64,000 nt of DNA from Pseudomonas japonica (GTDB lineage Bacteria > Pseudomonadota > Gammaproteobacteria > Pseudomonadales > Pseudomonadaceae). A program made the position numbers and the translations under genes. The DNA lies in contig NZ_JAAMQU010000003.1 in assembly GCF_013522925.1 (NCBI RefSeq), forward strand, positions 124,001 to 188,000, in the 5' to 3' direction. The number at the start of each line of letters is the position of its first letter. Position 1 is the first letter of the stretch. A model generated the notes under the pieces. It was not told the origin of the DNA, did no database searches, and worked only from the letters and a program-made list of their open reading frames with translations. Below are positions 53,402 to 61,906 of this stretch, in pieces.

Positions 53402-56400
53402 ATGCACCTGCTACGCACCCAGCCCGGCGGTTTCGTTCCGGACGACAGCATTGCCGATCTGGGCCAGAGCCCGGCCGAACTGGTGATCCTGTGCAGCGGC
53501 GATTCCCATCTGGCCCTGCTGGCCGAAGCGGCAAACGGCCTGCCGGGTGACTACCCGAGCGTGCGCCTGGCCAACCCGATGCAGGTTCAGAACCACGCCT
53601 CGGTGGACCTGTATGTGGATCAGGTGCTGCGGCACGCAAAAGTGATCGTGTTGTCGCTGCATGGCGGCGTGGGCTATTGGCGCTACGGCGTTGAGCAGCT
53701 GGCGCAGCTGGCGGAACAGGGCGTGCTGATTGTCGCGGTGCCCGGGGACGACCGGCCAGACCCGGAGCTGGGTGCGCTGAGTTCCGTAACGGCCGAAGTC
53801 GCCCAAAGCATCTGGCAGTACCTGCGCCAAGGTGGCATGGGTAACGCCCGCTCGCTGTATGCCTACCTCGCAGCACAATTTTTCCCTCAGGCACTGGCGC
53901 AGCCCCTGCCATGGCAACCGCCCGCGCCGCTGCCCCGAGTGAGCCTGTATCACCCGGTATCCGGCACCACAAACCTCGAGCAGTGGCAGAGCTGCTGGCA
54001 GCCCGGCGCCCCTGTGGTGCCGGTGGTGTTTTACCGCTCGCACCTGCAGGCCGCCAATACGGCGTTCATCGATGCCTTCTGTGACGTGCTTGTCACGGCG
54101 GGGTTGAACCCGATGCCGGTGGCGGTGGCCAGCCTGAAGGAAGCCGAATGCCTCGCGCAGCTTGAAGCCTGGATGGATGAAGCCCAGGCAGCGTTGGTGA
54201 TCAATACCACAGGCTTCGCGCTGGCCAGCCCCGATGCCCCTCGGCAACGCCCGTTGCGCCGCGACGTACCGGTGATTCAGGCCATTTGTGCCCAGGATAA
54301 CCAGCCCATGTGGGAAGCGAGCCCTCAGGGCCTGGGCCCGCGGGACCTCGCCATGCATGTGGCATTGCCCGAATTGGACGGGCGCATCATAAGCCGGCCG
54401 ATCAGTTTCAAGGACCTGGCCTGGCGCAGCGAGCGCAGCCAGAGTGACGTGGTGTGCTACCGCGCGCACCCCGAGCGTATGGCATTCGTGGCGCAGCTGG
54501 CGGCTCGCTGGATTGCCTTGGGCCGCACACCTGCGCAGGGCAAACGCGTGGCGTTGATACTTGCCAATTACCCTACGCGGGACGGCCGCATCGGCAATGG
54601 CGTAGGCCTCGATACCCCCGCAGCTGCCTTGAATATCCTTCGCGCGATGCAGGGGCAGGGGTATGCCGTAAGCCAGTTGCCGGAGACCGGCACCGCGCTG
54701 ATTCAGGCGCTGCTGGGCGGTGTGAGCAATGACTTGGAGCACCTTGACGCCCGCCCTTGCGCGCAAAGCCTTGAACTGGGCGCGTACACCGAGGCGTTTC
54801 TGAGCCTGCCTGAAGCCTGCCAACAGGCCGTGACCGATCGCTGGGGCGCACCCGACGCCGACCCGATGTTCCGTAGCGGGCGGCTGATGATCGCCGGTCT
54901 GCGGTTCGGCGAAACCTTCGTCGGCATTCAGCCAGCCAGGGGCTACCAACTTGATGCCAGCGCGGTGTACCACGACCCGGACCTGGCGCCCCCGCACGGC
55001 TACCTTGCCTTCTACTTCTGGCTGCGGCTGACGTATGGGGCCCATGCCGTCATTCACGTAGGCAAGCATGGCAACCTGGAATGGCTGCCGGGCAAGGGCG
55101 TAGGCCTCTCCGCCAGTTGCTGGCCGGACGCGCTGCTCGGCCCGCTGCCGAATATCTACCCGTTCATTGTCAATGACCCGGGCGAGGGTGCCCAGGCCAA
55201 GCGTCGCACCCAAGCGGTGATCATCGACCACCTGATGCCACCGCTCACCCGCGCTGAGAGCTACGGGCCGCTACGGGACCTGGAGCGGCTGGCGGACGAA
55301 TACTATGACGCTCAGTTGCTGGACCGCCGTCGCGCGCTGGAGCTGCAGGGGGAAATACTGGCGCTGGTGCGCGCCACCCAGCTGGACCGAGAACTGAGCC
55401 TGAGCGATGCGGCCTTGAGCGATGCCGATACCTGGTTGCCGCGCCTGGACACCTACTTGTGTGACCTGAAGGAATCGCAGATCCGCGACGGCTTGCACGT
55501 GTTCGGTGAGTCCCCTGCGGGGCGCCTGCGCATCGACACCCTGTGCGCGTTGTTACGTGTACCGCGTGGGGCAGGCAAGGGCGCCGAGGCCAGCCTGCCA
55601 AGGGCGCTCGCCACGGCCCTTCGCCTGGGCTTCGATCCGCTCGACTGCGTATTCGGCGACCCTTGGCAAGGCCCTCGCCCACGCCTTCTGGTTGATGTAG
55701 AGGCCGGCCTCTGGCGCACCCATGGCGATACCCGCGAGCGCCTTGAACTGCTTGGCGCTCAGCTTGTGGAAAGCGCCTTGAATGGACGCTGGGCGTGCCC
55801 GGCAGGGGCAGAGTGGGAGGGTGTTGCAGCCATTGTCGAGGGGCTGCTTGCCAAGGTAGCGCCCGCGCTGGACGCCTGCGGCCCGGCGGAAACTGGCAGC
55901 CTGCTGGCCGCGCTTGAAGGCCGCTTTGTCGAACCCGGCCCTAGCGGCGCGCCCAGCCGGGGGCGCCTGGATGTACTGCCCACCGGCCGTAACTTCTACA
56001 GCGTGGACGTACGCAACCTGCCTACCCCCACGGCCTGGCGACTGGGCTTCGCCTCGGCCAACCTGGTGCTCGAGCGCCACTTGCAGGACCACGGCGATCA
56101 CTTGCGTGCACTCGGGCTTTCCGTCTGGGGCACCGCGACGATGCGCACGGGTGGTGACGACATTGCTCAGGCCATGGCCCTGCTCGGTGTACGCCCGGTC
56201 TGGGCCACCGGCAGCCAGCGGGTGGACGATTTCGAGATATTGCCGCTCAGCCTGCTGGATCGGCCCCGGGTGGACGTCACCTTGCGTGTGTCGGGGTTCT
56301 TCCGTGACGCCTTCGGCAACCTCATTCGATTGTTCGATGCTGCGGTCCAGGCGGTAGCGGCGCTGGACGAGCCGGAAGACATGAACCCTCTCGCCGCGCG

Positions 56401-57178
56401 GGTGCGCAGCGAGCAGGCGCAGCTGCTTGCCGATGGTGTCGAGGCCGAAGAGGCTCGGCGCCAGGCCGGCTGGCGAATATTCGGTGCCAAGCCAGGGGCC
56501 TACGGCGCCGGGGTCCAAGGGGTGATCGAGTCCCGGCAATGGGCCGACCGCGGCGATCTGGCCGAGGCATACCTCAATCACTCCGGTTATGCCTACGGCG
56601 CTGCCGATGAAGGCGCCCCCGCGCGCACGGAACTGGCCCGCCGCCTTGGCCAGGTGGAGGCGGTGCTGCAAAACCAGGACAACACCGAACACGACCTGCT
56701 CGATTCCAACGATTACTACCAATTCCAGGGCGGCATGCTCGCGGCGGTGCATCAACAAAGTGGTCGCGAAGCCGCCAGTTACCATGGCGATCACAGCCAG
56801 GCGGACGTACCGCGCATTCGCACGCTCAAGGAAGCCCTCAACCGGGTAGTACGGGCGCGGGCGGTGAACCCCAAGTGGATCGACGGCATGCGCCGCCACG
56901 GCTACAAGGGCGCCTTTGAAATGGCCGCTACCCTGGACAACCTGTTCGGCTTTGATGCGGCTACCGGCCTGATCGAAGACCACCAATATGCGTTGCTGGC
57001 CGAAGCGTACGTGCTGGACGCGCAAAACCGCGACTTCCTTCGCGAGCATAACCCCCATGCGTTGCGGGACATGGCCGAGCGCCTGCTGGAGGCGCAGCAG
57101 CGCGGCCTGTGGCAACAACCCGGCGACTACCGCCAGGCACTGGAAGATGTGCTGCTGGACAGCGAAGAAGAGGGCTGA
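53402..57178 (+). CDS. cobN: cobaltochelatase subunit CobN
   Basis: The protein has 1258 residues, the expected size for CobN/BchH-type subunits. Signatures include HVGKHGNLEWLPGKGVGLS (metal/porphyrin-binding region with conserved His), NIYPFIVNDPGEGAQAKRR, DHLMPPLTRAESYGPLRDLERLADEY, and the later NHSGYAYGAADEG and YHGDHSQADVPRIRTLKEALNRVVRARAVNPKWIDGMRRHGYKGAFEMA. It inserts Co2+ into hydrogenobyrinate a,c-diamide in the aerobic cobalamin pathway, together with an AAA+ motor. It sits between cobW and the ChlI-like gene, with ChlI starting one base after the stop. Confidence 0.97.
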   Translation: MHLLRTQPGGFVPDDSIADLGQSPAELVILCSGDSHLALLAEAANGLPGDYPSVRLANPMQVQNHASVDLYVDQVLRHAKVIVLSLHGGVGYWRYGVEQLAQLAEQGVLIVAVPGDDRPDPELGALSSVTAEVAQSIWQYLRQGGMGNARSLYAYLAAQFFPQALAQPLPWQPPAPLPRVSLYHPVSGTTNLEQWQSCWQPGAPVVPVVFYRSHLQAANTAFIDAFCDVLVTAGLNPMPVAVASLKEAECLAQLEAWMDEAQAALVINTTGFALASPDAPRQRPLRRDVPVIQAICAQDNQPMWEASPQGLGPRDLAMHVALPELDGRIISRPISFKDLAWRSERSQSDVVCYRAHPERMAFVAQLAARWIALGRTPAQGKRVALILANYPTRDGRIGNGVGLDTPAAALNILRAMQGQGYAVSQLPETGTALIQALLGGVSNDLEHLDARPCAQSLELGAYTEAFLSLPEACQQAVTDRWGAPDADPMFRSGRLMIAGLRFGETFVGIQPARGYQLDASAVYHDPDLAPPHGYLAFYFWLRLTYGAHAVIHVGKHGNLEWLPGKGVGLSASCWPDALLGPLPNIYPFIVNDPGEGAQAKRRTQAVIIDHLMPPLTRAESYGPLRDLERLADEYYDAQLLDRRRALELQGEILALVRATQLDRELSLSDAALSDADTWLPRLDTYLCDLKESQIRDGLHVFGESPAGRLRIDTLCALLRVPRGAGKGAEASLPRALATALRLGFDPLDCVFGDPWQGPRPRLLVDVEAGLWRTHGDTRERLELLGAQLVESALNGRWACPAGAEWEGVAAIVEGLLAKVAPALDACGPAETGSLLAALEGRFVEPGPSGAPSRGRLDVLPTGRNFYSVDVRNLPTPTAWRLGFASANLVLERHLQDHGDHLRALGLSVWGTATMRTGGDDIAQAMALLGVRPVWATGSQRVDDFEILPLSLLDRPRVDVTLRVSGFFRDAFGNLIRLFDAAVQAVAALDEPEDMNPLAARVRSEQAQLLADGVEAEEARRQAGWRIFGAKPGAYGAGVQGVIESRQWADRGDLAEAYLNHSGYAYGAADEGAPARTELARRLGQVEAVLQNQDNTEHDLLDSNDYYQFQGGMLAAVHQQSGREAASYHGDHSQADVPRIRTLKEALNRVVRARAVNPKWIDGMRRHGYKGAFEMAATLDNLFGFDAATGLIEDHQYALLAEAYVLDAQNRDFLREHNPHALRDMAERLLEAQQRGLWQQPGDYRQALEDVLLDSEEEG

Positions 57179-57179
57179 G

Positions 57180-58181
57180 ATGACGTTTCACTATCCGCTG
57201 AGCGCGGTCGTTGGCGCCGAGCCGCTCAAGCTGGCGCTGTGCCTGGCCGCGATTGATCCGAAGATCGGCGGCGTGCTGATTGAGGGGCCGCGTGGCATGG
57301 CCAAGAGCACCTTGGCCCGCGGGCTGGCTGACCTGCTGGAGGGGGCGCCTTTCGTGACCTTGCCGCTGGGCGCCAGTGAAGACCGCGTTGCCGGCACGCT
57401 CGACCTGGACGCCGCGCTGGGGCAGGGGCAGGTCCGCTTCTCGCCCGGTGTACTGGCGGCCGCCGACGGGGGTGTGCTGTACGTCGATGAAGTGAATCTG
57501 TTGCCTGACCCGCTGGTAGACCTGTTGCTGGATGTCGCCGCCAGTGGAGTGAACCGCGTGGAGCGCGACGGCATTTCTCACCAGCATCCGTCGCGTTTCG
57601 TGTTGATCGGGACCATGAACCCGGAAGAGGGTGAGCTCAGGCCGCAACTGCTGGACCGCTTTGGCTTGAACGTCGCGCTGGAACAGCGGCCCGAGCCCGC
57701 CGAGCGTCAGGCCATCATCCGTCGGCGCCTGGCGTTCGACAACGACCCGGCCGGCTTCTGCGAACACTGGGCGAGCGAGCAGGCCAACCTTGGCCAACGC
57801 TGCCGCGAAGCACGGGCGCGGTTGAATGACATACCGTTGGATGACGCTGCATTGTCGAGCATCAGCGAGGCCTGCCATGCCGCGGGGGTGGACGGCCTGC
57901 GCGCGGACCTGGTGTGGCTGCGCGCCGCCCGTGCCCACGCGGCCTGGCGCGGTGGGGCGGGTATCGAGGACGTGGACATTGATGCAGTGGCGGAGTTTGC
58001 GCTGCGTCACCGTCGGCAGAGCCCCGCGCCGCTGACACCCCCGGCAAGTTCAAGCGCCCCACAACCTCAGCAACCGCAACAGCCCCGGCAAGGGGCGGCG
58101 GGTGACTGGGGGCAGATGCCCGCGCAAGTGGTTGCCACAGGCCCACGTACGGGCCTGCCGGGGTGGCCAAAAAAGCATTGA
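57180..58181 (+). CDS. ChlI/BchI-like AAA+ chelatase ATPase
   Basis: The protein has 333 residues from the ATG at 57180. Walker A is in VLIEGPRGMAKSTLARGLADLL, Walker B in GVLYVDEVNLLPDPLVDLLLDVAASG, sensor 1 in FVLIGTMNPEEGELRPQLLDRFGLNV, and the Arg-finger region follows. The last 55 residues form a Pro/Gln/Ser-rich tail (PLTPPASSSAPQPQQPQQPRQG) like the linker that joins AAA+ and VWA domains in ChlD/BchD. It energises metal insertion by CobN. Its end overlaps the VWA gene by 19 bases in another frame, so the two look like a ChlD split into two proteins. Confidence 0.92.
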   Translation: MTFHYPLSAVVGAEPLKLALCLAAIDPKIGGVLIEGPRGMAKSTLARGLADLLEGAPFVTLPLGASEDRVAGTLDLDAALGQGQVRFSPGVLAAADGGVLYVDEVNLLPDPLVDLLLDVAASGVNRVERDGISHQHPSRFVLIGTMNPEEGELRPQLLDRFGLNVALEQRPEPAERQAIIRRRLAFDNDPAGFCEHWASEQANLGQRCREARARLNDIPLDDAALSSISEACHAAGVDGLRADLVWLRAARAHAAWRGGAGIEDVDIDAVAEFALRHRRQSPAPLTPPASSSAPQPQQPQQPRQGAAGDWGQMPAQVVATGPRTGLPGWPKKH

Positions 58182-58834
58182 GCCCCCGCTTGGCCCAGGC
58201 GGGGGCGAAGCGCACAAGCGTTGTGGGCAAAGCCAGTCAGCGGAGCGGGCGCCGGGGCCATAGTGGGCGCATCGCCTGGGTGCCCACGCTAGCGAAGGGC
58301 CGCCCCGCAAGCCGAGCGGATGTGCAGTGGCAAGCCGGCCCGGCCCATGCGCCGCCGCTGTGGCTGATCGTGGTGGATACTTCGGCATCCACCCGCCGTC
58401 ACGGCGCACTGTCTCGCGCCAAGGGGTTTTTACAGGCTTTGTTCGACCAGGCTTACCGCCAGCGGGCGCGGTTGGCCCTGATCACCGCCAGTGGCGCTGG
58501 CGCTCAATGGCAGCGCCATGGCCTTAAAGCCTCCCGCGCGCTGGGGCCCTGGCTTGATCAGCTCGGTGCCGGCGGCGGCACGCCGCTACCTGAAGCGCTC
58601 AGCGAAGCAAAAACCTGGCTGGCCCGGCAGCAATCGGCCGACGCCGGGCGTGTTTACCGCTGCGTGGTGATCACCGACGGGCGTTTGAAGACAGTGCAGG
58701 GTATACAAAGTGTGGGGTGTGACACCTTGCTGGTGGACATGGAACTGGGCGGGGTGCGGCTGGGCAAGGGGCGTGAGCTGGCCAGGCTTCTGGAGGCGGA
58801 ATACGTGCATCTTGACGCCTTGCCACCGGGTTGA
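58163..58834 (+). CDS. VWA-domain protein, ChlD C-terminal-like chelatase partner
   Basis: The protein has 223 residues starting GTG at 58163, overlapping the ChlI-like gene by 19 bases. The first 70 residues are basic (KALSPRLAQAGAKR, SQRSGRRGHSGR). The remainder is a von Willebrand factor A fold with the MIDAS motif DTSAST in PLWLIVVDTSASTRRHG, the Thr in GGGTPLPEAL and the Asp in CVVITDGR. ChlD-type VWA domains bind the MIDAS metal and couple the AAA+ ring to the large chelatase subunit. Operon position after cobN and chlI supports that role here. Confidence 0.88.
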   Translation: MAKKALSPRLAQAGAKRTSVVGKASQRSGRRGHSGRIAWVPTLAKGRPASRADVQWQAGPAHAPPLWLIVVDTSASTRRHGALSRAKGFLQALFDQAYRQRARLALITASGAGAQWQRHGLKASRALGPWLDQLGAGGGTPLPEALSEAKTWLARQQSADAGRVYRCVVITDGRLKTVQGIQSVGCDTLLVDMELGGVRLGKGRELARLLEAEYVHLDALPPG

Positions 58835-58849
58835 AAAAAACGTTGGACT

Positions 58850-58889
58850 CTGTGGGAGTAGGCGAAAGCCTGCGAACATTCTCCCACAG
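58850..58889. repeat. REP-like inverted repeat after the cobalt chelatase operon
   Basis: CTGTGGGAG (58850-58858) and CTCCCACAG (58881-58889) are exact complements enclosing GTAGGCGAAAGCCTGCGAA-like sequence with its own short stem (AGGC/GCCT). 'CTGTGGGAG' arms are typical of the abundant REP elements of fluorescent pseudomonads. It lies between convergent genes and may also act as a bidirectional transcription stop. Confidence 0.65.
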
Positions 58890-58909
58890 TAGCCAGCGCG
58901 GTCTCACGG

Positions 58910-59599
58910 CTATCCAGCCCTTGGCCGGGTGATGGCCTGGCTCCAGACCTTGCGCTTGCAGCGGGGGCAGTCCAGCTTTTGGTGGCCTGCCAGCCGCTGC
59001 ACGCCGCCGCAGTGCTCACAGGCATACAGCCCGCTCGCCTCGGGCGCTTCGGAAGGTGAGCGGAACTCCCGCGGCAGGATCGACAGCCCTGGCTGCACTT
59101 CATCCCGTTCATAGAAGTACACGCTGACGTCGCCGTTCACCTCGAGTAACGCCAGGCGAATCTGGCCCAGATGCTCAGCCCCATGCAAGCGCAGCTCCAT
59201 GAGGAACTCGTCGTGGGTAACGTTACCCTTGTCCAGGGTTTCGAGCTCGAACACGCCGTCACGAATAATGAGAATCGCGCGGCCTTCCAGCCATTCACCG
59301 AAGCGGCTGCTGCGTTCGATCACAAAGGTTGTGAAGCGGTACAACAGCGTCATTACCAGAAACACTGTGAGCACCGGCAGCACAGGTACATCGTCGTAAA
59401 ACGTAACGTCGCCGGCCGCGGAGCCGAGCGTGAGGATGACCACCAGCTCGAACAGGGATAGCTGGCGCACGCCCCGCCGGCCGGCAATCTTCAGGAAGAC
59501 GAAGACCACTGCATAAGCCAGCAGCGTGCGCCCGGCCACTTCCCACAGAAAGGCCAGTGACTGCTTGTCCAGCAGCACCCGCTGCCAGTCGATAGACAT
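58910..59599 (-). CDS. DUF421 (YetF/YcaP-like) membrane protein with zinc-ribbon-like tail
   Basis: The protein has 229 residues. Three N-terminal membrane helices are visible (LLAYAVVFVFLKIAG, LFELVVILTLGSAAGDV, LPVLTVFLVMTLLYRFT). The soluble DUF421 core follows: IERSSRFGEWLEGRAILIIRDG, then GNVTHDEFLMELRLHGAEHLGQIRLALLEVNGDVSVY. The family includes the YetF/SpoVA-associated germination proteins, but the function in Proteobacteria is unknown. The last 40 residues add two Cys pairs (CEHC and CPRC), which look like a zinc ribbon and are an uncommon addition. It converges with the chelatase operon. Confidence 0.88.
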   Translation of the reverse strand: MSIDWQRVLLDKQSLAFLWEVAGRTLLAYAVVFVFLKIAGRRGVRQLSLFELVVILTLGSAAGDVTFYDDVPVLPVLTVFLVMTLLYRFTTFVIERSSRFGEWLEGRAILIIRDGVFELETLDKGNVTHDEFLMELRLHGAEHLGQIRLALLEVNGDVSVYFYERDEVQPGLSILPREFRSPSEAPEASGLYACEHCGGVQRLAGHQKLDCPRCKRKVWSQAITRPRAG

Positions 59600-59636
59600 T
59601 ACGCGCCGTTTCGGCGATTACGGCCGGTCACGGTAA

Positions 59637-59915
59637 TCAGTGGGCAAAAGCCGGCATGCTCCAGGGTTGCAGGCTATAGCCATGACGAGACAGGCCGGCA
59701 CGCACTTCTTCAAGCGCGCTGGCGAGTTGCTGCGGGTCGGAGTAGGCACTGGCCGACAGCTGAGCGCGGCACAGGTTGTGACTGGTGTGGTCATCGATCA
59801 CGGTAAGGCTAAGGGCGCCATCACCGTCTTGCTGTGTCCAGGCGACACAGTGGAAGGGTTCGAAAGCGTTGCCGGCGATCAGTAGGGCTTCGTTCACACG
59901 CAGCGTTGCGTCCAT
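59637..59915 (-). CDS. small protein of unknown function
   Basis: The protein has 92 residues from the ATG at 59915. It contains LRVNEALLIAGNAFEPFHCVAWTQQDGDGALSLTVIDDHTSHNL and a C-terminal helix (DPQQLASALEEVRAGLSRHGY). The pattern suggests a compact alpha/beta domain; there is no signal peptide or membrane helix. It resembles short conserved proteins seen in other pseudomonads but I cannot name the family. It is 37 bases upstream of the DUF421 gene on the same strand and could be co-transcribed with it. Confidence 0.68.
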   Translation of the reverse strand: MDATLRVNEALLIAGNAFEPFHCVAWTQQDGDGALSLTVIDDHTSHNLCRAQLSASAYSDPQQLASALEEVRAGLSRHGYSLQPWSMPAFAH

Positions 59916-60127
59916 GAGTTGTTTGCTCTCTCGAAATGCACGTCAGGTTGACATCGCCGCGTCTTTTGAGGCGGCAGTTGAAATACTGATGCCCTGACGC
60001 GACCAGCGAGTCACAAAGGCGGCCACAAATTTTTGTGAAGTATTCCGTTATCACAAGCGGCACCCTTTGCAGCCGTAAGACTTCATCAAAGAGGTTGAAT
60101 TCCCGCCACCCGATCGCCGGTGTGTAC

Positions 60128-60664
60128 TCATGGACGGGCGGTTGCCCCGAAAATACGGGCGATGGCGGCATGCGCTTGTGCCTCTCGGGCTGCCCAGTCC
60201 CCGGTAAGCACAATAAAAGGCTGTTCATTTTTCACAAGCCAGTTCAAGCAAGCGTCGAAAAATGCGCGACGATCTGTCACATCTGGCTGGCAGCGCTGGC
60301 CGTCGGCTATCCAGGGTACTCCTTCGGGAGAAAGCAGGAGGTGAAGGTCATAACGCCGGTCCAGTAACGCTATGTCGAGCCATGCCGGGTAGCTTCCGAA
60401 CAACAGGTTGCTCCACAAGATGTTGCTGAGCAGGTGAGTGTCCAGCCACAACCAGTCGGGGTTGGCCATCCGCGCGGAGTCTTCCATGGCTAGTTGGCCA
60501 CGCGCGATAGTGGGAATGTCGTCCAGCGAGGTTTCCCTTTGGTGGGTATCGATGAACTCACGCACGTATTCCGCGCAGCGCAGCCCCCCATAGCGCTGCT
60601 GCAGGCGCAACGCCAGCGCGCTTTTACCTACGGACTCCGGCCCGGTCAACACCACCACATTCAT
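60128..60664 (-). CDS. NadR-like P-loop kinase (ribosylnicotinamide kinase-type)
   Basis: The protein has 178 residues. It has a Walker A loop in VVLTGPESVGKSALALRLQQRYG, CAEYVREFIDTH (the EYAR-like motif of NadR kinase domains), WLWLDTHLLSNILWSNLLFG and LDRRYDLHLLLSPEGVPWIADGQR (D-L-x-LL-x3-G-x-P-W-x2-D-G-R, typical of the NadR C-terminal domain). The HTH and adenylyltransferase domains of full NadR are absent. It may phosphorylate nicotinamide riboside or a related nucleoside. No PnuC transporter gene is near; the gene is transcribed alone, divergent from uppP. Confidence 0.83.
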   Translation of the reverse strand: MNVVVLTGPESVGKSALALRLQQRYGGLRCAEYVREFIDTHQRETSLDDIPTIARGQLAMEDSARMANPDWLWLDTHLLSNILWSNLLFGSYPAWLDIALLDRRYDLHLLLSPEGVPWIADGQRCQPDVTDRRAFFDACLNWLVKNEQPFIVLTGDWAAREAQAHAAIARIFGATARP

Positions 60665-60893
60665 CTTGCCACGCCCGCCTTTTCTTCAATGTTGGGTGCA
60701 CATCCTAACCCGTGCCGTTACAACCCTCACGCAGGTGTGCTGGCGTTGCTGTCAAGCATCAGTCAGAATCGCCGGCGCGGGCGCTCAGCTGCAGGGAAAT
60801 GCTTGAAAAAACTCAGGAACTTGCGCCTTTGTCACCAAAGTGTGTGCCTAATCATTCAAACCGTCATAGAACGGCCGGATCTGGGGGAACTGT

Positions 60894-61724
60894 ATGGACA
60901 TGTGGACGGCCGCGTCGGCCATGGTGCTGGGGATTGTCGAGGGGCTCACCGAGTTCCTGCCGATCTCCAGCACCGGGCATCAGATCATCGTGGCAGATTT
61001 GCTCGACTTCGGCGGGGAGCGAGCGATGGCATTCAATATCATCATCCAGCTGGGGGCAATCCTTGCAGTGGTGTGGGCGTTTCGCGGCAAGATCATCAGC
61101 GTGGTCGGCGGTTTGGGCACCCAGCCCGAGGCACGGCGCTTCACCGCGAACCTGCTGATCGCGTTCCTGCCGGCGGTGGCGCTCGGTGTGCTGTTCTCGG
61201 ATGTGATTCACCACTACCTGTTCAACCCGATAACCGTGGCCTGCGCGCTGATCGTAGGAGGGGTGGTGATGTTGTGGGCGGAAAAGCGAAACCATCAGGT
61301 GCGTATCGAGCATGTGGACGACATGCACTGGACCGATGCCTTGAAGATCGGTTGCGCCCAGTGCCTGGCAATGATTCCGGGCACATCACGCTCTGGGTCC
61401 ACGATCATCGGTGGTCTGTTGTTCGGAATGTCGCGTACAGCGGCCACTGAATTCTCGTTCTTCCTGGCCATGCCGACGATGGTGGGGGCTGCGGTTTATT
61501 CCGGCTACAAGTATCGGGATCTGTTCCAGGCCTCGGACCTGCCAGTGTTCGCGCTCGGTTTTCTGGTGTCCTTCCTGTTCGCGATGATCGCGGTGCAAGG
61601 CCTGCTGAAATTCATCGCCCATCACAGTTATGCCGTGTTTGCCTGGTACCGGGTGGCGTTTGGGCTGCTCATTTTGCTGACCTGGCAATTCCATTGGGTC
61701 GATTGGTCCACGGCTCAAGGGTAA
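60894..61724 (+). CDS. uppP: undecaprenyl-diphosphatase
   Basis: The protein has 276 residues with eight or so membrane helices. The two family motifs are present: (E/Q)-x3-E-x-LP-x-SS-T-GH as [20 protein letters not shown], and PG-x-SRSG-x-T as [25 protein letters not shown]. It removes a phosphate from undecaprenyl diphosphate so that the lipid carrier can be reused in peptidoglycan and O-antigen synthesis, and overexpression gives bacitracin resistance. The ATG at 60894 follows GGGGGAAC. Pseudomonads usually have more than one such gene (uppP and PAP2-type). Confidence 0.95.
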   Translation: MDMWTAASAMVLGIVEGLTEFLPISSTGHQIIVADLLDFGGERAMAFNIIIQLGAILAVVWAFRGKIISVVGGLGTQPEARRFTANLLIAFLPAVALGVLFSDVIHHYLFNPITVACALIVGGVVMLWAEKRNHQVRIEHVDDMHWTDALKIGCAQCLAMIPGTSRSGSTIIGGLLFGMSRTAATEFSFFLAMPTMVGAAVYSGYKYRDLFQASDLPVFALGFLVSFLFAMIAVQGLLKFIAHHSYAVFAWYRVAFGLLILLTWQFHWVDWSTAQG

Positions 61725-61906
61725 ACGGCTGAACTCCGCCCTCAACCGCTCAGTCGAACTGGGATGCGCCCGCGTATGCTCACCGGCACGAAGGAGTTGG
61801 CGCAACTTGTGCTAGGGACCATCAGGTTCCCCGCACAACCGCATGGGGCAAGAAGGCTAGGGGCGCCGCCTGTAATGCGCCCTTGAGACGGTTCGAGGGC
61901 GTAGGG

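Noticed and set aside
53411..55231. 606-codon open frame on the minus strand
   Set aside because: It is antisense to cobN over its whole length, has no domain-like sequence and arises from the high GC content; cobN motifs on the plus strand are unambiguous.
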